DNA from: Sulfolobales archaeon
GTDB lineage: Archaea > Thermoproteota > Thermoprotei_A > Sulfolobales > NBVN01
Length of the DNA stretch: 48,084 nucleotides
Direction: 5' to 3'
Assembly: GCA_026413885.1 (NCBI GenBank)
Contig: JAOAKA010000001.1
Location: 438,075-486,158 of the forward strand
Shown: positions 1 through 8,094 of the stretch, piece after piece
How the letters are laid out: every line of letters begins with the position of its first letter
Numbering within the stretch: the first letter of the stretch is position 1
Notes under the pieces: model-generated
What the model saw: the letters and a program-made list of their open reading frames with translations, nothing else
Database searches by the model: none
Told to the model about the DNA's origin: nothing
Position numbers and translations under genes: made by a program

Positions 1-88
1 AGTTATACATAATAAACTAGTAGTTGATATTCATACGATCGGAGGGATCTTGCAGATAAATCAGGAGGGAGGGGTACCTACGAGTTCT

Positions 89-2857
89 ATGGAGCTGCTG
101 GATGAGAGAGTTAGAAAGGTTATGCTAGGTGAGGGATATACATCTCTAACCCTAGTTCAAGAACTCGCGATTCCGAAGGTTATTTCTGGAAGACACGTTC
201 TAATAGTTGCTCCAACTGGTTCGGGAAAGACTGAGGCAGCTCTTTTCCCAATACTCTCCGAAATGTTGAAGAAAAACTACTTTGAGAGAGTATCAGCTCT
301 ATACGTAACTCCTCTTAGAGCACTAAATAGAGACATTATGAGGAGAATCGAGAAGATATCGATTAAGCTAGGTATTGAAGTATTAGTGAGACATGGTGAT
401 ACACCCACTAGCCGGAGGAGACTCATAAGTCAGAAACCGCCTCATATATTGGTCACAACACCCGAGACATTTTCATACATATTAGTTAACCCTAGACTTA
501 GAGAGGCTTTAAGAAACGTTAAGTGGGTCGTCATCGATGAAGTCCACGAACTCTTGGAGAGTAAGAGAGGTTCTCAAATACTAGCAAACCTAGAGAGACT
601 AGTAGAAATAGCCGGTAACTTTCAGAGAATAGGTCTCTCAGCTAGCATTGGAGATATTGAAACCGCTAGAAACTTTCTAGCTTACGGAAGGCGAGTTGAA
701 GTTGTAAATGTCGCTGGAGTTAGAGATATGGATATACACCTCATATCCGGCTATTACTCGATAGATTTCTCCGAGAAGATTAAAGCTATAGCGGATCTAG
801 TTAGAAAACATGAAACTACTATAGTCTTCACCAACACTAGAAGTGAGGCGGAACTAATCGGGGTAAAGCTGCGTGAACTAGGACTAGATGTAAAGGTACA
901 TCATGGAAGTCTATCTAGAGAAGAACGTGAAGACACTGAAAGACTCCTGAAGGAAGGCCGGCTCTCCTGCGTCGTCGCAACATCTAGTCTAGAGCTGGGA
1001 ATAGACGTAGGCTCGGTCGATGCTGTTATTCAGGTGTCGTCCCCTAGGCAGACCCTTAAGCTAGTTCAGAGAGTTGGTCGGGCTAGACACGGACCTGGAA
1101 GGAGGGCGGTAGGCTACGTAGTCTGCGACGACAATCTAGACGATATTGTGGAGTCAGCTGTAGTTATTAGAAGAGCTCTGAATGCTGACTTCGAGAGAGC
1201 TAGACCTTACGATAAGCCCTACGATGTCTTAATTCACACACTCGTAGGTATGGGTTTAGAGGGTAATTATACCGCTGAGAGAGCTCTAGAGACCCTCTCC
1301 AGGTCTTACACATTCTCGTCTCTGACTAGAGATGAACTAGATGAGATTATAAGTAAAGCCGTCGAGCTTAAGTATATTAAAATACAGAGTAGTGGTGCTA
1401 TTGAAGCAACTAAGAAGGGCAGGATATTCTATATGACTACAACAACAATAGTAGACAGTCCGTTCTACGATGTAGTAGATTCTCTAACTAGAAGAGTTGT
1501 TGGGTCTCTAGATGAGGATTTCGTAGTCGAGCTCAGTGAGGGTAGTAACATAGCTCTTAGCGGTAAGCTATGGAGTGTGGTTAGTGTCGACCTAGTGAGA
1601 AATAAGGTATACGTAGAGGAGGTGTCCGAGGGAGATGCTTTAGTTCCATTCTGGATCGGTGAGACGATCCCGGTGGACTATAAAGTAGCTAGAGAAGTGT
1701 GTAGTACTCTAAGTGAAACAGCGTCTAAGCTGAAACTACCGTCTCGCTACACTCCATATATGAATGATGTAGCTATAGAGTATGTAGAGAGTCTTCTAGT
1801 GAAGCATAAATCTAGCGGCAGCCGGCTTCCGTCAGATAGAAGAGTAGTAGTTGAATACGTAAGTGATAAGATACCGCTACTCATAATACACAGCTGCTTA
1901 GGTACCAAGGGAAATAGAGGGCTCGCCTACCTAGTTCTCTACAGCATCGAGAATACCTACTCTATGCAGTTAGCGTATAAGGTAGACCCCTACAGAGTCA
2001 TAGTTGCTCTACCGTATAGTCCACCTCCGCAGTTAGTTATCAACATGGTGTTGAATACTCTTAAAACAGATAAACTAGTTGATGCTGTATTAGAGAGTAT
2101 GGAGAATTCAACACTATTCGATATCCTACTACTCAACATTGGACGCAGACTGAAGATCATCCCCAAAGACGTTAATCTAGGAGAGATTAGAGCGATCTTA
2201 AAGGGACTGCGGAGAGATAACGTAATTGCTGCTGAAGCAGTTAAAGAAGGATTAACAAAATATGTAGACCTAGAAGTACTTGCGAGACTTATTGAAGGAA
2301 TTAAATCTGGTAAAGTACACGTAGATATAGTTGTAAATTCGAAACCCTCACCTATCGCTGTAGAAGGTCTTAAGACCGTTAAGACATACGATAGAGTAAA
2401 GTTTAGTGCTATACCTGTGAGTACTATTGCTAAAATAGTGGAGAGACGCATACTTGAGAGCAGGGTGTTACTCATATGTCTACACTGTGGTAATAGCTGG
2501 GAGAGCATCATAAAAGACTTGGGGAGTAGGGTTATCTGCAGTAGGTGTGGTTATGGATTAGTTGGTGTCAGTAAAGTTATTTCAGACGATATAATTAAAG
2601 TAGCTAGAAAAGCCATTAAGCTAAAGAAGGATTACAGATTTAAGTTAAGTGGAGAGGAGGTAGAGATATTTGAGAGACTCATGGATGCTGCTGTACTTGT
2701 GCTAGAGTACGGCAGAAAAGCTGTTGAAGCTCTAGTAGCTCACGGAGTGGGTCCGAAGACTGCTAGAAGAGCTCTTCAATACGATGGAGAGAAATTCTAC
2801 TTAAAGCTCTATGAACTGGAGAAAGAGTATGAGAGAACTAGGCAGTTTTGGGATTGA
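89..2857 (+). CDS. lhr: Lhr-type superfamily 2 DNA/RNA helicase
   Basis: A large ATP-dependent helicase of the Lhr family, expected to unwind nucleic acid during repair. Numbered from an upstream TTG at 50, Walker A (APTGSGKT) is near residue 54, the DEVH box near 163, motif III is SASIGD, and motif VI is RVGRARHG. Near residues 810-835 two CxxC pairs (CLHC, CSRC) form a zinc-ribbon-like element. The C-terminus carries a helix-hairpin-helix-like segment (HGVGPKTARRAL). I chose ATG 89 because AGGAGGGAGGGG lies 14 nt upstream and family homology begins at MELLDERV. TTG 50 is possible, but its GGAGGG is only about 3 nt away. The 3' end overlaps the convergent gene by 20 bp. Family assignment is firm; the Lhr subclass is inferred. 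Confidence 0.9.
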   Translation: MELLDERVRKVMLGEGYTSLTLVQELAIPKVISGRHVLIVAPTGSGKTEAALFPILSEMLKKNYFERVSALYVTPLRALNRDIMRRIEKISIKLGIEVLVRHGDTPTSRRRLISQKPPHILVTTPETFSYILVNPRLREALRNVKWVVIDEVHELLESKRGSQILANLERLVEIAGNFQRIGLSASIGDIETARNFLAYGRRVEVVNVAGVRDMDIHLISGYYSIDFSEKIKAIADLVRKHETTIVFTNTRSEAELIGVKLRELGLDVKVHHGSLSREEREDTERLLKEGRLSCVVATSSLELGIDVGSVDAVIQVSSPRQTLKLVQRVGRARHGPGRRAVGYVVCDDNLDDIVESAVVIRRALNADFERARPYDKPYDVLIHTLVGMGLEGNYTAERALETLSRSYTFSSLTRDELDEIISKAVELKYIKIQSSGAIEATKKGRIFYMTTTTIVDSPFYDVVDSLTRRVVGSLDEDFVVELSEGSNIALSGKLWSVVSVDLVRNKVYVEEVSEGDALVPFWIGETIPVDYKVAREVCSTLSETASKLKLPSRYTPYMNDVAIEYVESLLVKHKSSGSRLPSDRRVVVEYVSDKIPLLIIHSCLGTKGNRGLAYLVLYSIENTYSMQLAYKVDPYRVIVALPYSPPPQLVINMVLNTLKTDKLVDAVLESMENSTLFDILLLNIGRRLKIIPKDVNLGEIRAILKGLRRDNVIAAEAVKEGLTKYVDLEVLARLIEGIKSGKVHVDIVVNSKPSPIAVEGLKTVKTYDRVKFSAIPVSTIAKIVERRILESRVLLICLHCGNSWESIIKDLGSRVICSRCGYGLVGVSKVISDDIIKVARKAIKLKKDYRFKLSGEEVEIFERLMDAAVLVLEYGRKAVEALVAHGVGPKTARRALQYDGEKFYLKLYELEKEYERTRQFWD

Positions 2858-3572
2858 GCTCCATTTCTACACAGTATACACCATCTAACCCCGGAATGTA
2901 GGTAGAGATCCCTTCTCCACATGGAATCTTCAAGCCGTAGATAGAGTGCCACAACCCATTTGTGAATTCAACTGATTTCACAACTTCTTCGATGTCTCCA
3001 TTCATAATTGCTCTCGCGAGATGTATTGAAGACTTGCCGGCTATGTGTATTATTGCTTCTCTATCTATCTCTAGAAACGGAGTTTTGAATTCACTAATTC
3101 TTCTAATAGCTCTAACTCTAAAAGCGAGCTTCCGCTCTAACTCTACTGGGGGTTCCCCCCACCTCCAAGCGTAGTGAGTATCTAGTAGGTCTATTAATCT
3201 GAGTGCTGATACGTAGTCCTGCACTCCTAGCTCTCGGTCTATTGAGTAAGCTATCTGAATAGCACCTTCATCTAGTCTGGAAATCAGTGTGCGCAAGATT
3301 TCGTTAGTTGTGTGGATGTAAGCTAGGGCGTCGTAGTCTGAGATGCCGCTGCAGATAACTCTAAACTCTAAACCTATCTCTCTCTCTAAATGCTTCTTAA
3401 ACTCAGTGACTAATCTAGCTACTGTAGCTGAGAAAACAACTCTATCTAGACCTCTCGCCGGAACTACTTCGACAGCTAGCTCTTCTACTATACCTTCAAC
3501 TCTAACTACTATGATAGGATTGCTGACACCAGGTAAAGGTATGTGGGAGAGTGGAACAGCCGCAAACATCAC
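2838..3572 (-). CDS. Unrecognised conserved-looking protein, 244 aa
   Basis: I do not recognise this protein. It is soluble, with no signal peptide or membrane segment. The N-terminal third is strand-rich (SNPIIVVRVEGIVEEL). A helix-rich part follows, containing SGISDYDALAYIHTTNEIL where GHMP kinases carry their glycine-rich loop, but no GLGSSA-type motif is visible, so kinase function is not supported. The ending GLDGVYCVEME is strand-like. It overlaps the helicase gene tail to tail by 20 bp. Composition and codon use resemble its neighbours, so recent transfer is not suggested. It starts at ATG ATG. Confidence 0.7.
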   Translation of the reverse strand: MMFAAVPLSHIPLPGVSNPIIVVRVEGIVEELAVEVVPARGLDRVVFSATVARLVTEFKKHLEREIGLEFRVICSGISDYDALAYIHTTNEILRTLISRLDEGAIQIAYSIDRELGVQDYVSALRLIDLLDTHYAWRWGEPPVELERKLAFRVRAIRRISEFKTPFLEIDREAIIHIAGKSSIHLARAIMNGDIEEVVKSVEFTNGLWHSIYGLKIPCGEGISTYIPGLDGVYCVEMELNPKTA

Positions 3573-3651
3573 CCAGAGAGAAGTGGACTAGCAACTTAAT
3601 ACCTCAGCATGTGAAGAGAGAAGCTAATTAACTTTCCAACTCTACAGGTAG

Positions 3652-3979
3652 CGGTAGCCGGAGCCGGCTGGTAGCTACGGAAAACTGAGGAAACACCGCC
3701 CTCCGCACGGTGCGAAGGCTCCGCAAGGAGCGCGGGGAGACCCGCGGCAACGGCACAGAAACGACACGGCCACTCTCAGATGTCGATGATGCAGTGAGGA
3801 CTCTCCGGCAACGGGGAGTCGGTAACCTGCTGAGTATGAGAGTGGATGCGCTGAAACGGCCGACCCTTCGGGAGCAAGGCCGAGCAGCACCGATGAATTA
3901 CCGTGTGAGGTGCGGGTAGGCCGCATAGTCTAATGCTACCGCAGTACAGAAGGCGGGTTATAGCCGGCACCGGCTACCG
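3652..3979 (+). ncRNA. rnpB: RNase P RNA (archaeal)
   Basis: The catalytic RNA of RNase P, which removes tRNA 5' leaders. The 3' part carries the conserved ACAGAAGGCGGGTTATAG block of RNase P RNAs, and the 5' part has the matching GAGGAAAC-type region. The ends are set by a long P1 helix: CGGTAGCCGGAGCCGGCT at 3652 pairs with AGCCGGCACCGGCTACCG ending at 3979, with one mismatch. The length, about 328 nt, is usual for archaea. An AT-rich TATA-like CTAATTAAC lies at 3624-3632, about 25 nt upstream. Short open frames on both strands here are chance frames in GC-rich RNA. Confidence 0.93.
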
Positions 3980-4048
3980 TAAGCACTTTATCGCCCATAT
4001 GTTGGAGATATCACTAATGTTTTAAAGCGGTCGGTCGCTTAGAAGTTG

Positions 4049-4122
4049 GGGGCCGTAGTTTAGCTTGGTAGAATGCGGGGCTTGGGCCCTCGTGGTCCGG
4101 GGTTCAAATCCCCGCGGCCCCA
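4049..4122 (+). tRNA. tRNA-Pro (anticodon TGG)
   Basis: A complete 74-nt cloverleaf: acceptor GGGGCCG with CGGCCCC, D stem GTTT/GAAT, anticodon stem CGGGG/CCTCG with loop CTTGGGC (anticodon TGG), T arm CGGGG-TTCAAAT-CCCCG, discriminator A. CCA is not encoded, as CTAG follows. TTTTAAAG at 4020-4027 is a well-placed TATA box, so it probably has its own promoter downstream of the RNase P RNA. Confidence 0.95.
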
Positions 4123-4268
4123 CTAGCGCGGGCTTCATAAAATGCTAGCAGCTAGTTAGATGTTTAGATAAGTAATTACTGAAAAGCTACTGCTACTTCG
4201 ATAGTTGTAGTCTGTTGCTAGAGTGCTATGCTTATTTATCTTAGTTTCACTCTTCAATCGGTGTAAGA

Positions 4269-4643
4269 GTGCAGAAGCTACCACCCGAAGTAGAGAAAAC
4301 CCTAACTAAGTATCAGGAAGTTGAGGCTCAGCTAGCCTCAGTTATGACTCAGAAAGGAACTGTAATATCCTATATTAGAGAGATTGAGAGAGCTCTCGGA
4401 TTACTTAAGGAACTGCCTAATGACTCTGTGGTTTATAGAAGTACCGGTCATGTACTCGTTAAAGTAAGTAGAGATGACGCAATAAAGGACTTAGAGGGAA
4501 AGAAGGAGGAGTTAGAAATTAGGTTGACTAGTCTCGAGAAAATGGAGGGCATCTTGAAGAAGCAGTTGGAAGAACTGAGAAGTACTCTCAGTAGGTATAT
4601 AAAGCCCACTACAACTGAGCATAGAAAGGAAGTAGAAGAATAG
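4269..4643 (+). CDS. pfdB: Prefoldin subunit beta
   Basis: The beta subunit of the hexameric chaperone prefoldin, which holds unfolded proteins and passes them to the thermosome. The protein is 124 aa, the normal length. Two long amphipathic helices (about residues 4-45 and 75-112) flank a short beta-hairpin segment (SVVYRSTGHVLVKVSRDD), the classic beta-prefoldin layout. The start is GTG 4269. A TATA-like CTTATTTATC lies about 35 nt upstream. The metal-transporter gene starts 33 nt downstream on the same strand. The alpha subunit is not in the window. Confidence 0.9.
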   Translation: MQKLPPEVEKTLTKYQEVEAQLASVMTQKGTVISYIREIERALGLLKELPNDSVVYRSTGHVLVKVSRDDAIKDLEGKKEELEIRLTSLEKMEGILKKQLEELRSTLSRYIKPTTTEHRKEVEE

Positions 4644-4676
4644 TTTAAAGAGTTAGTTCGTATCTGTGTGCTGTAG

Positions 4677-5567
4677 ATGGAAAACCCACATGATTTTCAC
4701 GTTGATGTAGGTATAGGAAAGAGAGCTACTAACGAGGATTCTAGAAACTCTAGGTATTTTTACCTGGTAGTTCTACTGAGTGCTGCGGGAGGTTTCTTCA
4801 AAATAGTTAGCGGCTTAGTTTACGGGTCGAAGGCAGCTCTAGTAGATGCTCTAACTAGTATTGTGAATGTAGCGGCAGCACTTTTAGTAGCTAAATACGA
4901 GGTCCTCAGTTTAAAACCTCCAGATAGAGACCACCACTACGGACATAAGAGATTCTATGTTGGAGGCAGTATGTTTTCTACAGTTCTCTACTCGGTAGTT
5001 GGAGGTGCTCTACTCATCGATCTACTCTACAGCAGTATGGTGAGCTACGAAGTCCACATATTAGCAGTTTTTTTCGCTACTTTAGGTGCTATACCTTATC
5101 TAACTGCTATCGCAATCTCTAGGAAGGTGGGTGGGTCCTACGAGACCTACGCAAGATATACAGTTATCGAGGTAGTTGAGTGTGCTGTAGTTATTCTAGC
5201 TTCTCTCGGAGGTGCTCTAGTCAGCTACTTAATAGATTTAAGTGGAGCAGTATTTCTCCTCGTATATCTATTCACTGAGATCGTGAGAGAGGTGAGAGAG
5301 TTACTCTCTTTAATAAGTGATAAAGCACCATCATTTATAGTAGATAGAGTTAGAGAGATATCTAGAGAGCTTGGTGTTGAAATCAGAAGCATTAGAGTTA
5401 GAGAAGTAGTTCCAGGTAGATACCACGGAGACGCTGTAGTCGTGCTACCAGCAGAAACCACTCTAGAAAAAGCTCACGAAGTAGCTCACAGAGTAGAGCA
5501 AGCACTAAAGAAACAGGGTGTAGAAGCCGACTTAGTCATACATATAGAGCCATTTCACCAGAAGTAG
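4677..5567 (+). CDS. Cation diffusion facilitator (CDF) family transporter
   Basis: A membrane transporter of the CDF family, expected to export divalent metal such as Zn, Mn or Co in exchange for protons. The 296 aa contain about six hydrophobic segments between residues 25 and 200. The first-helix motif SKAALVDALTS corresponds to the family's SxALxxDAxxS, and HHYGHKRFYVGG corresponds to the conserved HPYGHxKxE loop. In the second metal-site helix the usual HxxxD is replaced by a sequence around VIEVVEC, so specificity is unclear. A soluble C-terminal domain (about 210-296) ends in VIHIEPFH, typical of CDF dimerisation domains. It has no metal-resistance neighbours. Confidence 0.82.
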   Translation: MENPHDFHVDVGIGKRATNEDSRNSRYFYLVVLLSAAGGFFKIVSGLVYGSKAALVDALTSIVNVAAALLVAKYEVLSLKPPDRDHHYGHKRFYVGGSMFSTVLYSVVGGALLIDLLYSSMVSYEVHILAVFFATLGAIPYLTAIAISRKVGGSYETYARYTVIEVVECAVVILASLGGALVSYLIDLSGAVFLLVYLFTEIVREVRELLSLISDKAPSFIVDRVREISRELGVEIRSIRVREVVPGRYHGDAVVVLPAETTLEKAHEVAHRVEQALKKQGVEADLVIHIEPFHQK

Positions 5568-5634
5568 CACACTAAGTAGACTACTGTTACCCGCTATTCA
5601 AAGAGTGGTTAGGAGCCCTGTGTCTCGTGTGTGG

Positions 5635-5758
5635 TGGGCCCGAGGGGACTTGAACCCCCGACCTACGGGTCTCTCTAAGTCATCCCGAGAGGTCCTAAGA
5701 CCCGGACTGGAGCCTCGGCTTACACATCCGCCGCTCTGCCTAGCTGAGCTACGGGCCC
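5635..5758 (-). tRNA. tRNA-Trp (CCA) interrupted by two introns
   Basis: The acceptor GGGCCCG/CGGGCCC, D arm GCTC-AGCTAGGCA-GAGC and T arm GGGGG-TTCAAGT-CCCCT are clear. The anticodon arm is broken by two introns. Removing 5714-5727 (14 nt, position 30/31) and 5671-5706 (36 nt, position 37/38) gives stem GCGGG/CCCGT with loop CTCCAGA, the standard tRNA-Trp loop, and a 74-nt tRNA. Intron 1 fits a canonical BHB: helix CGGC/GCCG with bulges GGA and AGG. Intron 2 fits a relaxed BHB. The 3' CCA is encoded (5632-5634). A Lys(CTT) reading was considered and fits worse. The TATA-like GCTTAAAAC is upstream on this strand. Confidence 0.75.
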
Positions 5759-5851
5759 CCTAGTGCCTGTAGTTTGAGAAGTTTTAAGCACAGTGATTTC
5801 CTGTAGATTAAATCCTACTAGCTAGAATTTAGAGAGTGGAGGCTGGAGGTT

Positions 5852-6052
5852 CTACTTACTCTCTACTTGAGATAGGAGAGTACTGAGTAGTTCTTCAGGC
5901 TTCACCGAGTCGTAGAATCCCTTCAAATCTACTACGTATACCCTCCCTCTATAGGAAAATCTTATTGAATCTCTATCTTTACGTCTGTAGATGTCGAGTA
6001 CTCTAACACCACTCTTCTCCAACACTCTTCTATACTCAGACCTCACGCTCAT
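5852..6052 (-). CDS. Small unrecognised protein, 66 aa
   Basis: A short open frame with ATG start, Arg-rich near the N-terminus, with a strand-like middle (SIRFSYRGRVYVVDLKGF) and a helical C-terminus (PEELLSTLLSQV). Codon use resembles its neighbours. It lies alone between the tRNA-Trp gene and SRP19. I assign no function. The regular codon usage and strand/helix pattern support a real gene. Confidence 0.5.
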   Translation of the reverse strand: MSVRSEYRRVLEKSGVRVLDIYRRKDRDSIRFSYRGRVYVVDLKGFYDSVKPEELLSTLLSQVESK

Positions 6053-6184
6053 CTCCTATAGGTCTACCTAGAGGAGTTAAAAAGTCAATCACCTTCACCA
6101 TAATCTATACTAATTACTGTGAAGTGCTTAACTTTATGTATCTAGCTGGTTCAAACTGTGACTACACTCTCAGCGGGAGCTTAC

Positions 6185-6481
6185 TCAAGAAGCTCGCTGA
6201 GCTAGCTGATGCTTCAATCTTACTTCCACTAGCTTCCTCCCTAACTGTTTAATCACTTCGTATTTACTGGCTGTGCTAGGTACTTTCAGAACTATTTGTG
6301 CTGAAGGTCTATACCAGGTCCGTGGGTACTTCTTATCTTCTACTTCATATCTATAGCCGAGTAGTTCACAAGCTCTAACTACTTCACTTAATTTGGGTTC
6401 CGGCACAGTAAGTGATTTAGAGAGTTTCCTACCGTACTTACGGCTTAGAGATTGGTCGAAGTAGTTTAACCAGATTCTTAC
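6185..6481 (-). CDS. srp19: Signal recognition particle subunit SRP19
   Basis: SRP19 binds the tips of SRP RNA and helps SRP54 assemble for membrane targeting. The C-terminal part has the family core LGYRYEVEDKKYPRTWY. The frame continues upstream of the first usual start codon (GTG 6406) through VRIWLNYFDQSLSRKYGRKL, which matches the conserved SRP19 N-terminus (IWxxYFD...S...GR). No ATG, GTG or TTG occurs between that segment and the preceding stop. The best ribosome site (GGTGGGGAG) sits 6 nt before a GTA codon at 6479-6481, and an ATC lies at 6473-6475. The start is therefore tentative. It lies just downstream of rps8e on the same strand. Confidence 0.8.
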   Translation of the reverse strand, partial: VRIWLNYFDQSLSRKYGRKLSKSLTVPEPKLSEVVRACELLGYRYEVEDKKYPRTWYRPSAQIVLKVPSTASKYEVIKQLGRKLVEVRLKHQLAQRAS

Positions 6482-6501
6482 TTCTTTCTCCCCACCTACC
6501 G

Positions 6502-6900
6502 CTATGTCTGCTCACCAGTTCTAACTAAGACTGCGTTTACTACTCCATCTCTTGAGGGTCTCGAAGTTATTTGTGCGAGACCTAGCTCTGTCTCTACTAT
6601 AGCTCCTTTAGTTACTATTCCCAGTCTCACATACTCTCTATTGGCCTTATTTTCAACTACTCTCAAGATCTTCACCTTCCTATAGGTCTTAGACTCTGGG
6701 TCGTAGACGTTTGCGTGTGTTACTACTCTAGCTCTCACAATTCTATTACCACCTCTCACTCTCTCAACTACTCTAGAGTCTCTACTTCCGATCTTAGTTT
6801 GTGTTGAATAGCCTCCTAACTCGTATTTTCTCTTTTTTCTACTAGGTCTTCTCACACCACCCGAGATCTTCTTAGAGTCATTTCCTTGGTATATAGTCAC
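6502..6900 (-). CDS. rps8e: 30S ribosomal protein S8e
   Basis: Ribosomal protein S8e, an archaeal/eukaryotic small-subunit protein. The 132 aa begin with the family's YQGNDxxKxxGGxxRPxRKKRKYELG stretch and are strongly basic. The start is GTG 6900. SRP19 coding sequence begins about 20 nt after its stop on the same strand, with its ribosome site between the two genes, so the pair is very likely one transcript. The divergent L34e gene starts about 100 bp away on the other strand. Confidence 0.93.
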   Translation of the reverse strand: MTIYQGNDSKKISGGVRRPSRKKRKYELGGYSTQTKIGSRDSRVVERVRGGNRIVRARVVTHANVYDPESKTYRKVKILRVVENKANREYVRLGIVTKGAIVETELGLAQITSRPSRDGVVNAVLVRTGEQT

Positions 6901-6998
6901 TCACAGCTACCCACTACACCGATCTGAACTACTTATTAAGCTTGAAGTCTTCGAAAGATTTTTAGGTTTAGTTATTGTTGATTTTACGGTGTAGGTCC

Positions 6999-7265
6999 GT
7001 GGTTAAACCCGGTCTTAGGTCGAGGTCTCTGAAGAGAGTTGTGAAGAGAGTTCCCTCTAGTGTTTCTAGAGTTTTCTATGTTAGAAGTTCTGGCTACGTA
7101 GCTCGGTGCTCTATATGTGGTAAGCCTCTCGGTGGTGTTCCAAGAGATCTGAAGGTTATTAGATACGGTTCTAAGTCACATAAGAGACCTGAGAGACCGT
7201 TTGGAGGTGTTCTCTGCTCGAAGTGTTTAGCAGTAGCTTATAGAGTTGCTGTTAGAGGTCTCTAG
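6999..7265 (+). CDS. rpl34e: 50S ribosomal protein L34e
   Basis: Ribosomal protein L34e, 88 aa from the chosen start. Family features are the N-terminal LRSRSLKR block and the zinc-binding pairs CSICGKPL and CSKC. I prefer GTG 6999 (VVKPGLRSRS) over the upstream TTG 6975 because L34e proteins begin only a few residues before LRSRS, and GGTGTAGGT sits just upstream of 6999. The cytidylate kinase gene follows 14 nt later, an archaeal pairing (L34e-cmk) seen widely. Confidence 0.9.
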   Translation: MVKPGLRSRSLKRVVKRVPSSVSRVFYVRSSGYVARCSICGKPLGGVPRDLKVIRYGSKSHKRPERPFGGVLCSKCLAVAYRVAVRGL

Positions 7266-7279
7266 GTTAGGCGGTTATT

Positions 7280-7900
7280 TTGAGAGACCTATGTGGCGTT
7301 GGTTTAGTTGTTGCTGTAAGCGGTAAGCCCGGTAGTGGTAAGACTACTCTAGCTAGAAGTCTCGCTAGAGAACTCGGGTTGAGATATGTCTCTATGGGGC
7401 AGATCTTCAGAAACATAGCTCTAGAGAGAGGTGTTAGTATAGAGGAGTTAAGTAGGGTTGCTGAAAGAGATTCAAGTATAGACTACCTAATAGATAGCAC
7501 AGCTGTAGAAGAAGCTAAGAAAGGCTGTGTAGTTGTAGATGGACATATAGCTGCCTGGATTCTGAGAGATCTAGCACATATAAAGATACTCACATACGCA
7601 CCACTACCAGTTAGAGCTGAAAGACTGGCTAAGCGAGACGGTAAAACCTTGGAGGATGCGCTACGTGAAATAAGAACCAGAGAGGAGTCTGAAGCGAGAA
7701 GATATAGAAAATATTACAACATAGATGTAAATAGTTTAGAGGTATTTGACGCAGTTATAAATACATCACTACTAAGTGAAGAAGAAGTAGTAAGAGTAAC
7801 TACCGAGATAGTTAAAGCTATAGCACAAACAAAATTTAAGAAAGAAAAGAAGAAGATAGTGGAGCCGGGGTGCCCGAGCGGTCTAAGGGGCCGGCCTTGA
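7280..7900 (+). CDS. cmk: Cytidylate kinase, archaeal type; 3' end lies inside tRNA-Ser
   Basis: Phosphorylates CMP and dCMP with ATP in pyrimidine nucleotide supply. The P-loop is VSGKPGSGKTT (about residues 13-23), followed by YVSMGQIFR, DGHI and the lid segment RAERLAKRDGKTLEDA, all typical of archaeal CMP kinases. The start is TTG 7280. The frame has no stop until TGA 7898-7900, so the last dozen codons (EPGCPSGLRGRP) are read from the first half of the downstream tRNA-Ser gene. Family members usually end before this tail, so it is a C-terminal extension imposed by the overlap. Confidence 0.9.
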   Translation: MRDLCGVGLVVAVSGKPGSGKTTLARSLARELGLRYVSMGQIFRNIALERGVSIEELSRVAERDSSIDYLIDSTAVEEAKKGCVVVDGHIAAWILRDLAHIKILTYAPLPVRAERLAKRDGKTLEDALREIRTREESEARRYRKYYNIDVNSLEVFDAVINTSLLSEEEVVRVTTEIVKAIAQTKFKKEKKKIVEPGCPSGLRGRP

Positions 7901-7948
7901 GAGCCGGTGGGCCAGCAGCCCACGCGGGTTCGAATCCCGCCCCCGGCG
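7864..7948 (+). tRNA. tRNA-Ser (anticodon TGA)
   Basis: A class II tRNA of 85 nt: acceptor GCCGGGG/CCCCGGC, anticodon stem CCGGC/GCCGG with loop CTTGAGA (TGA), long variable arm (TGGGCC-AGCA-GCCCAC), T arm GCGGG-TTCGAAT-CCCGC, discriminator G. CCA is encoded (7949-7951). Its first 37 nt are also the 3' end of cmk on the same strand. Confidence 0.96.
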
Positions 7949-8094
7949 CCAGACTCGAGCAAGAAGCTGCAACCCCATCTTTATAGAGTACTTTAAATAC
8001 TCCGGCAATTCAATAACAGCGGCAACTCAGCGACTTCGTCTAGACGGCTTGAAGAACTTCTCCCCGAGGTCGAGTGACACCTCAGTGAAATAGA

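Noticed and set aside
1990-2511. 173-codon minus-strand frame within the helicase gene
   Set aside because: Antisense to a well-conserved coding region, with Ser/Leu-rich shadow composition; no independent support.
3675-3970. Open reading frames on both strands (64-83 codons)
   Set aside because: They lie entirely in the RNase P RNA, whose P1 helix and conserved 3' block are clear; GC-rich RNA lacks stop codons by chance.
5635-5758. Reading the split tRNA as tRNA-Lys(CTT) or tRNA-Leu(TAG)
   Set aside because: Leu needs a long variable arm that is absent. Lys gives an unusual loop GTCTTAG and no good BHB, while Trp gives loop CTCCAGA and a perfect BHB for intron 1.
7714-7962. Minus-strand frame with a GGIRTRVGCWPTGSQGRP-type start
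   Set aside because: This is the familiar spurious frame read antisense through a tRNA-Ser gene.
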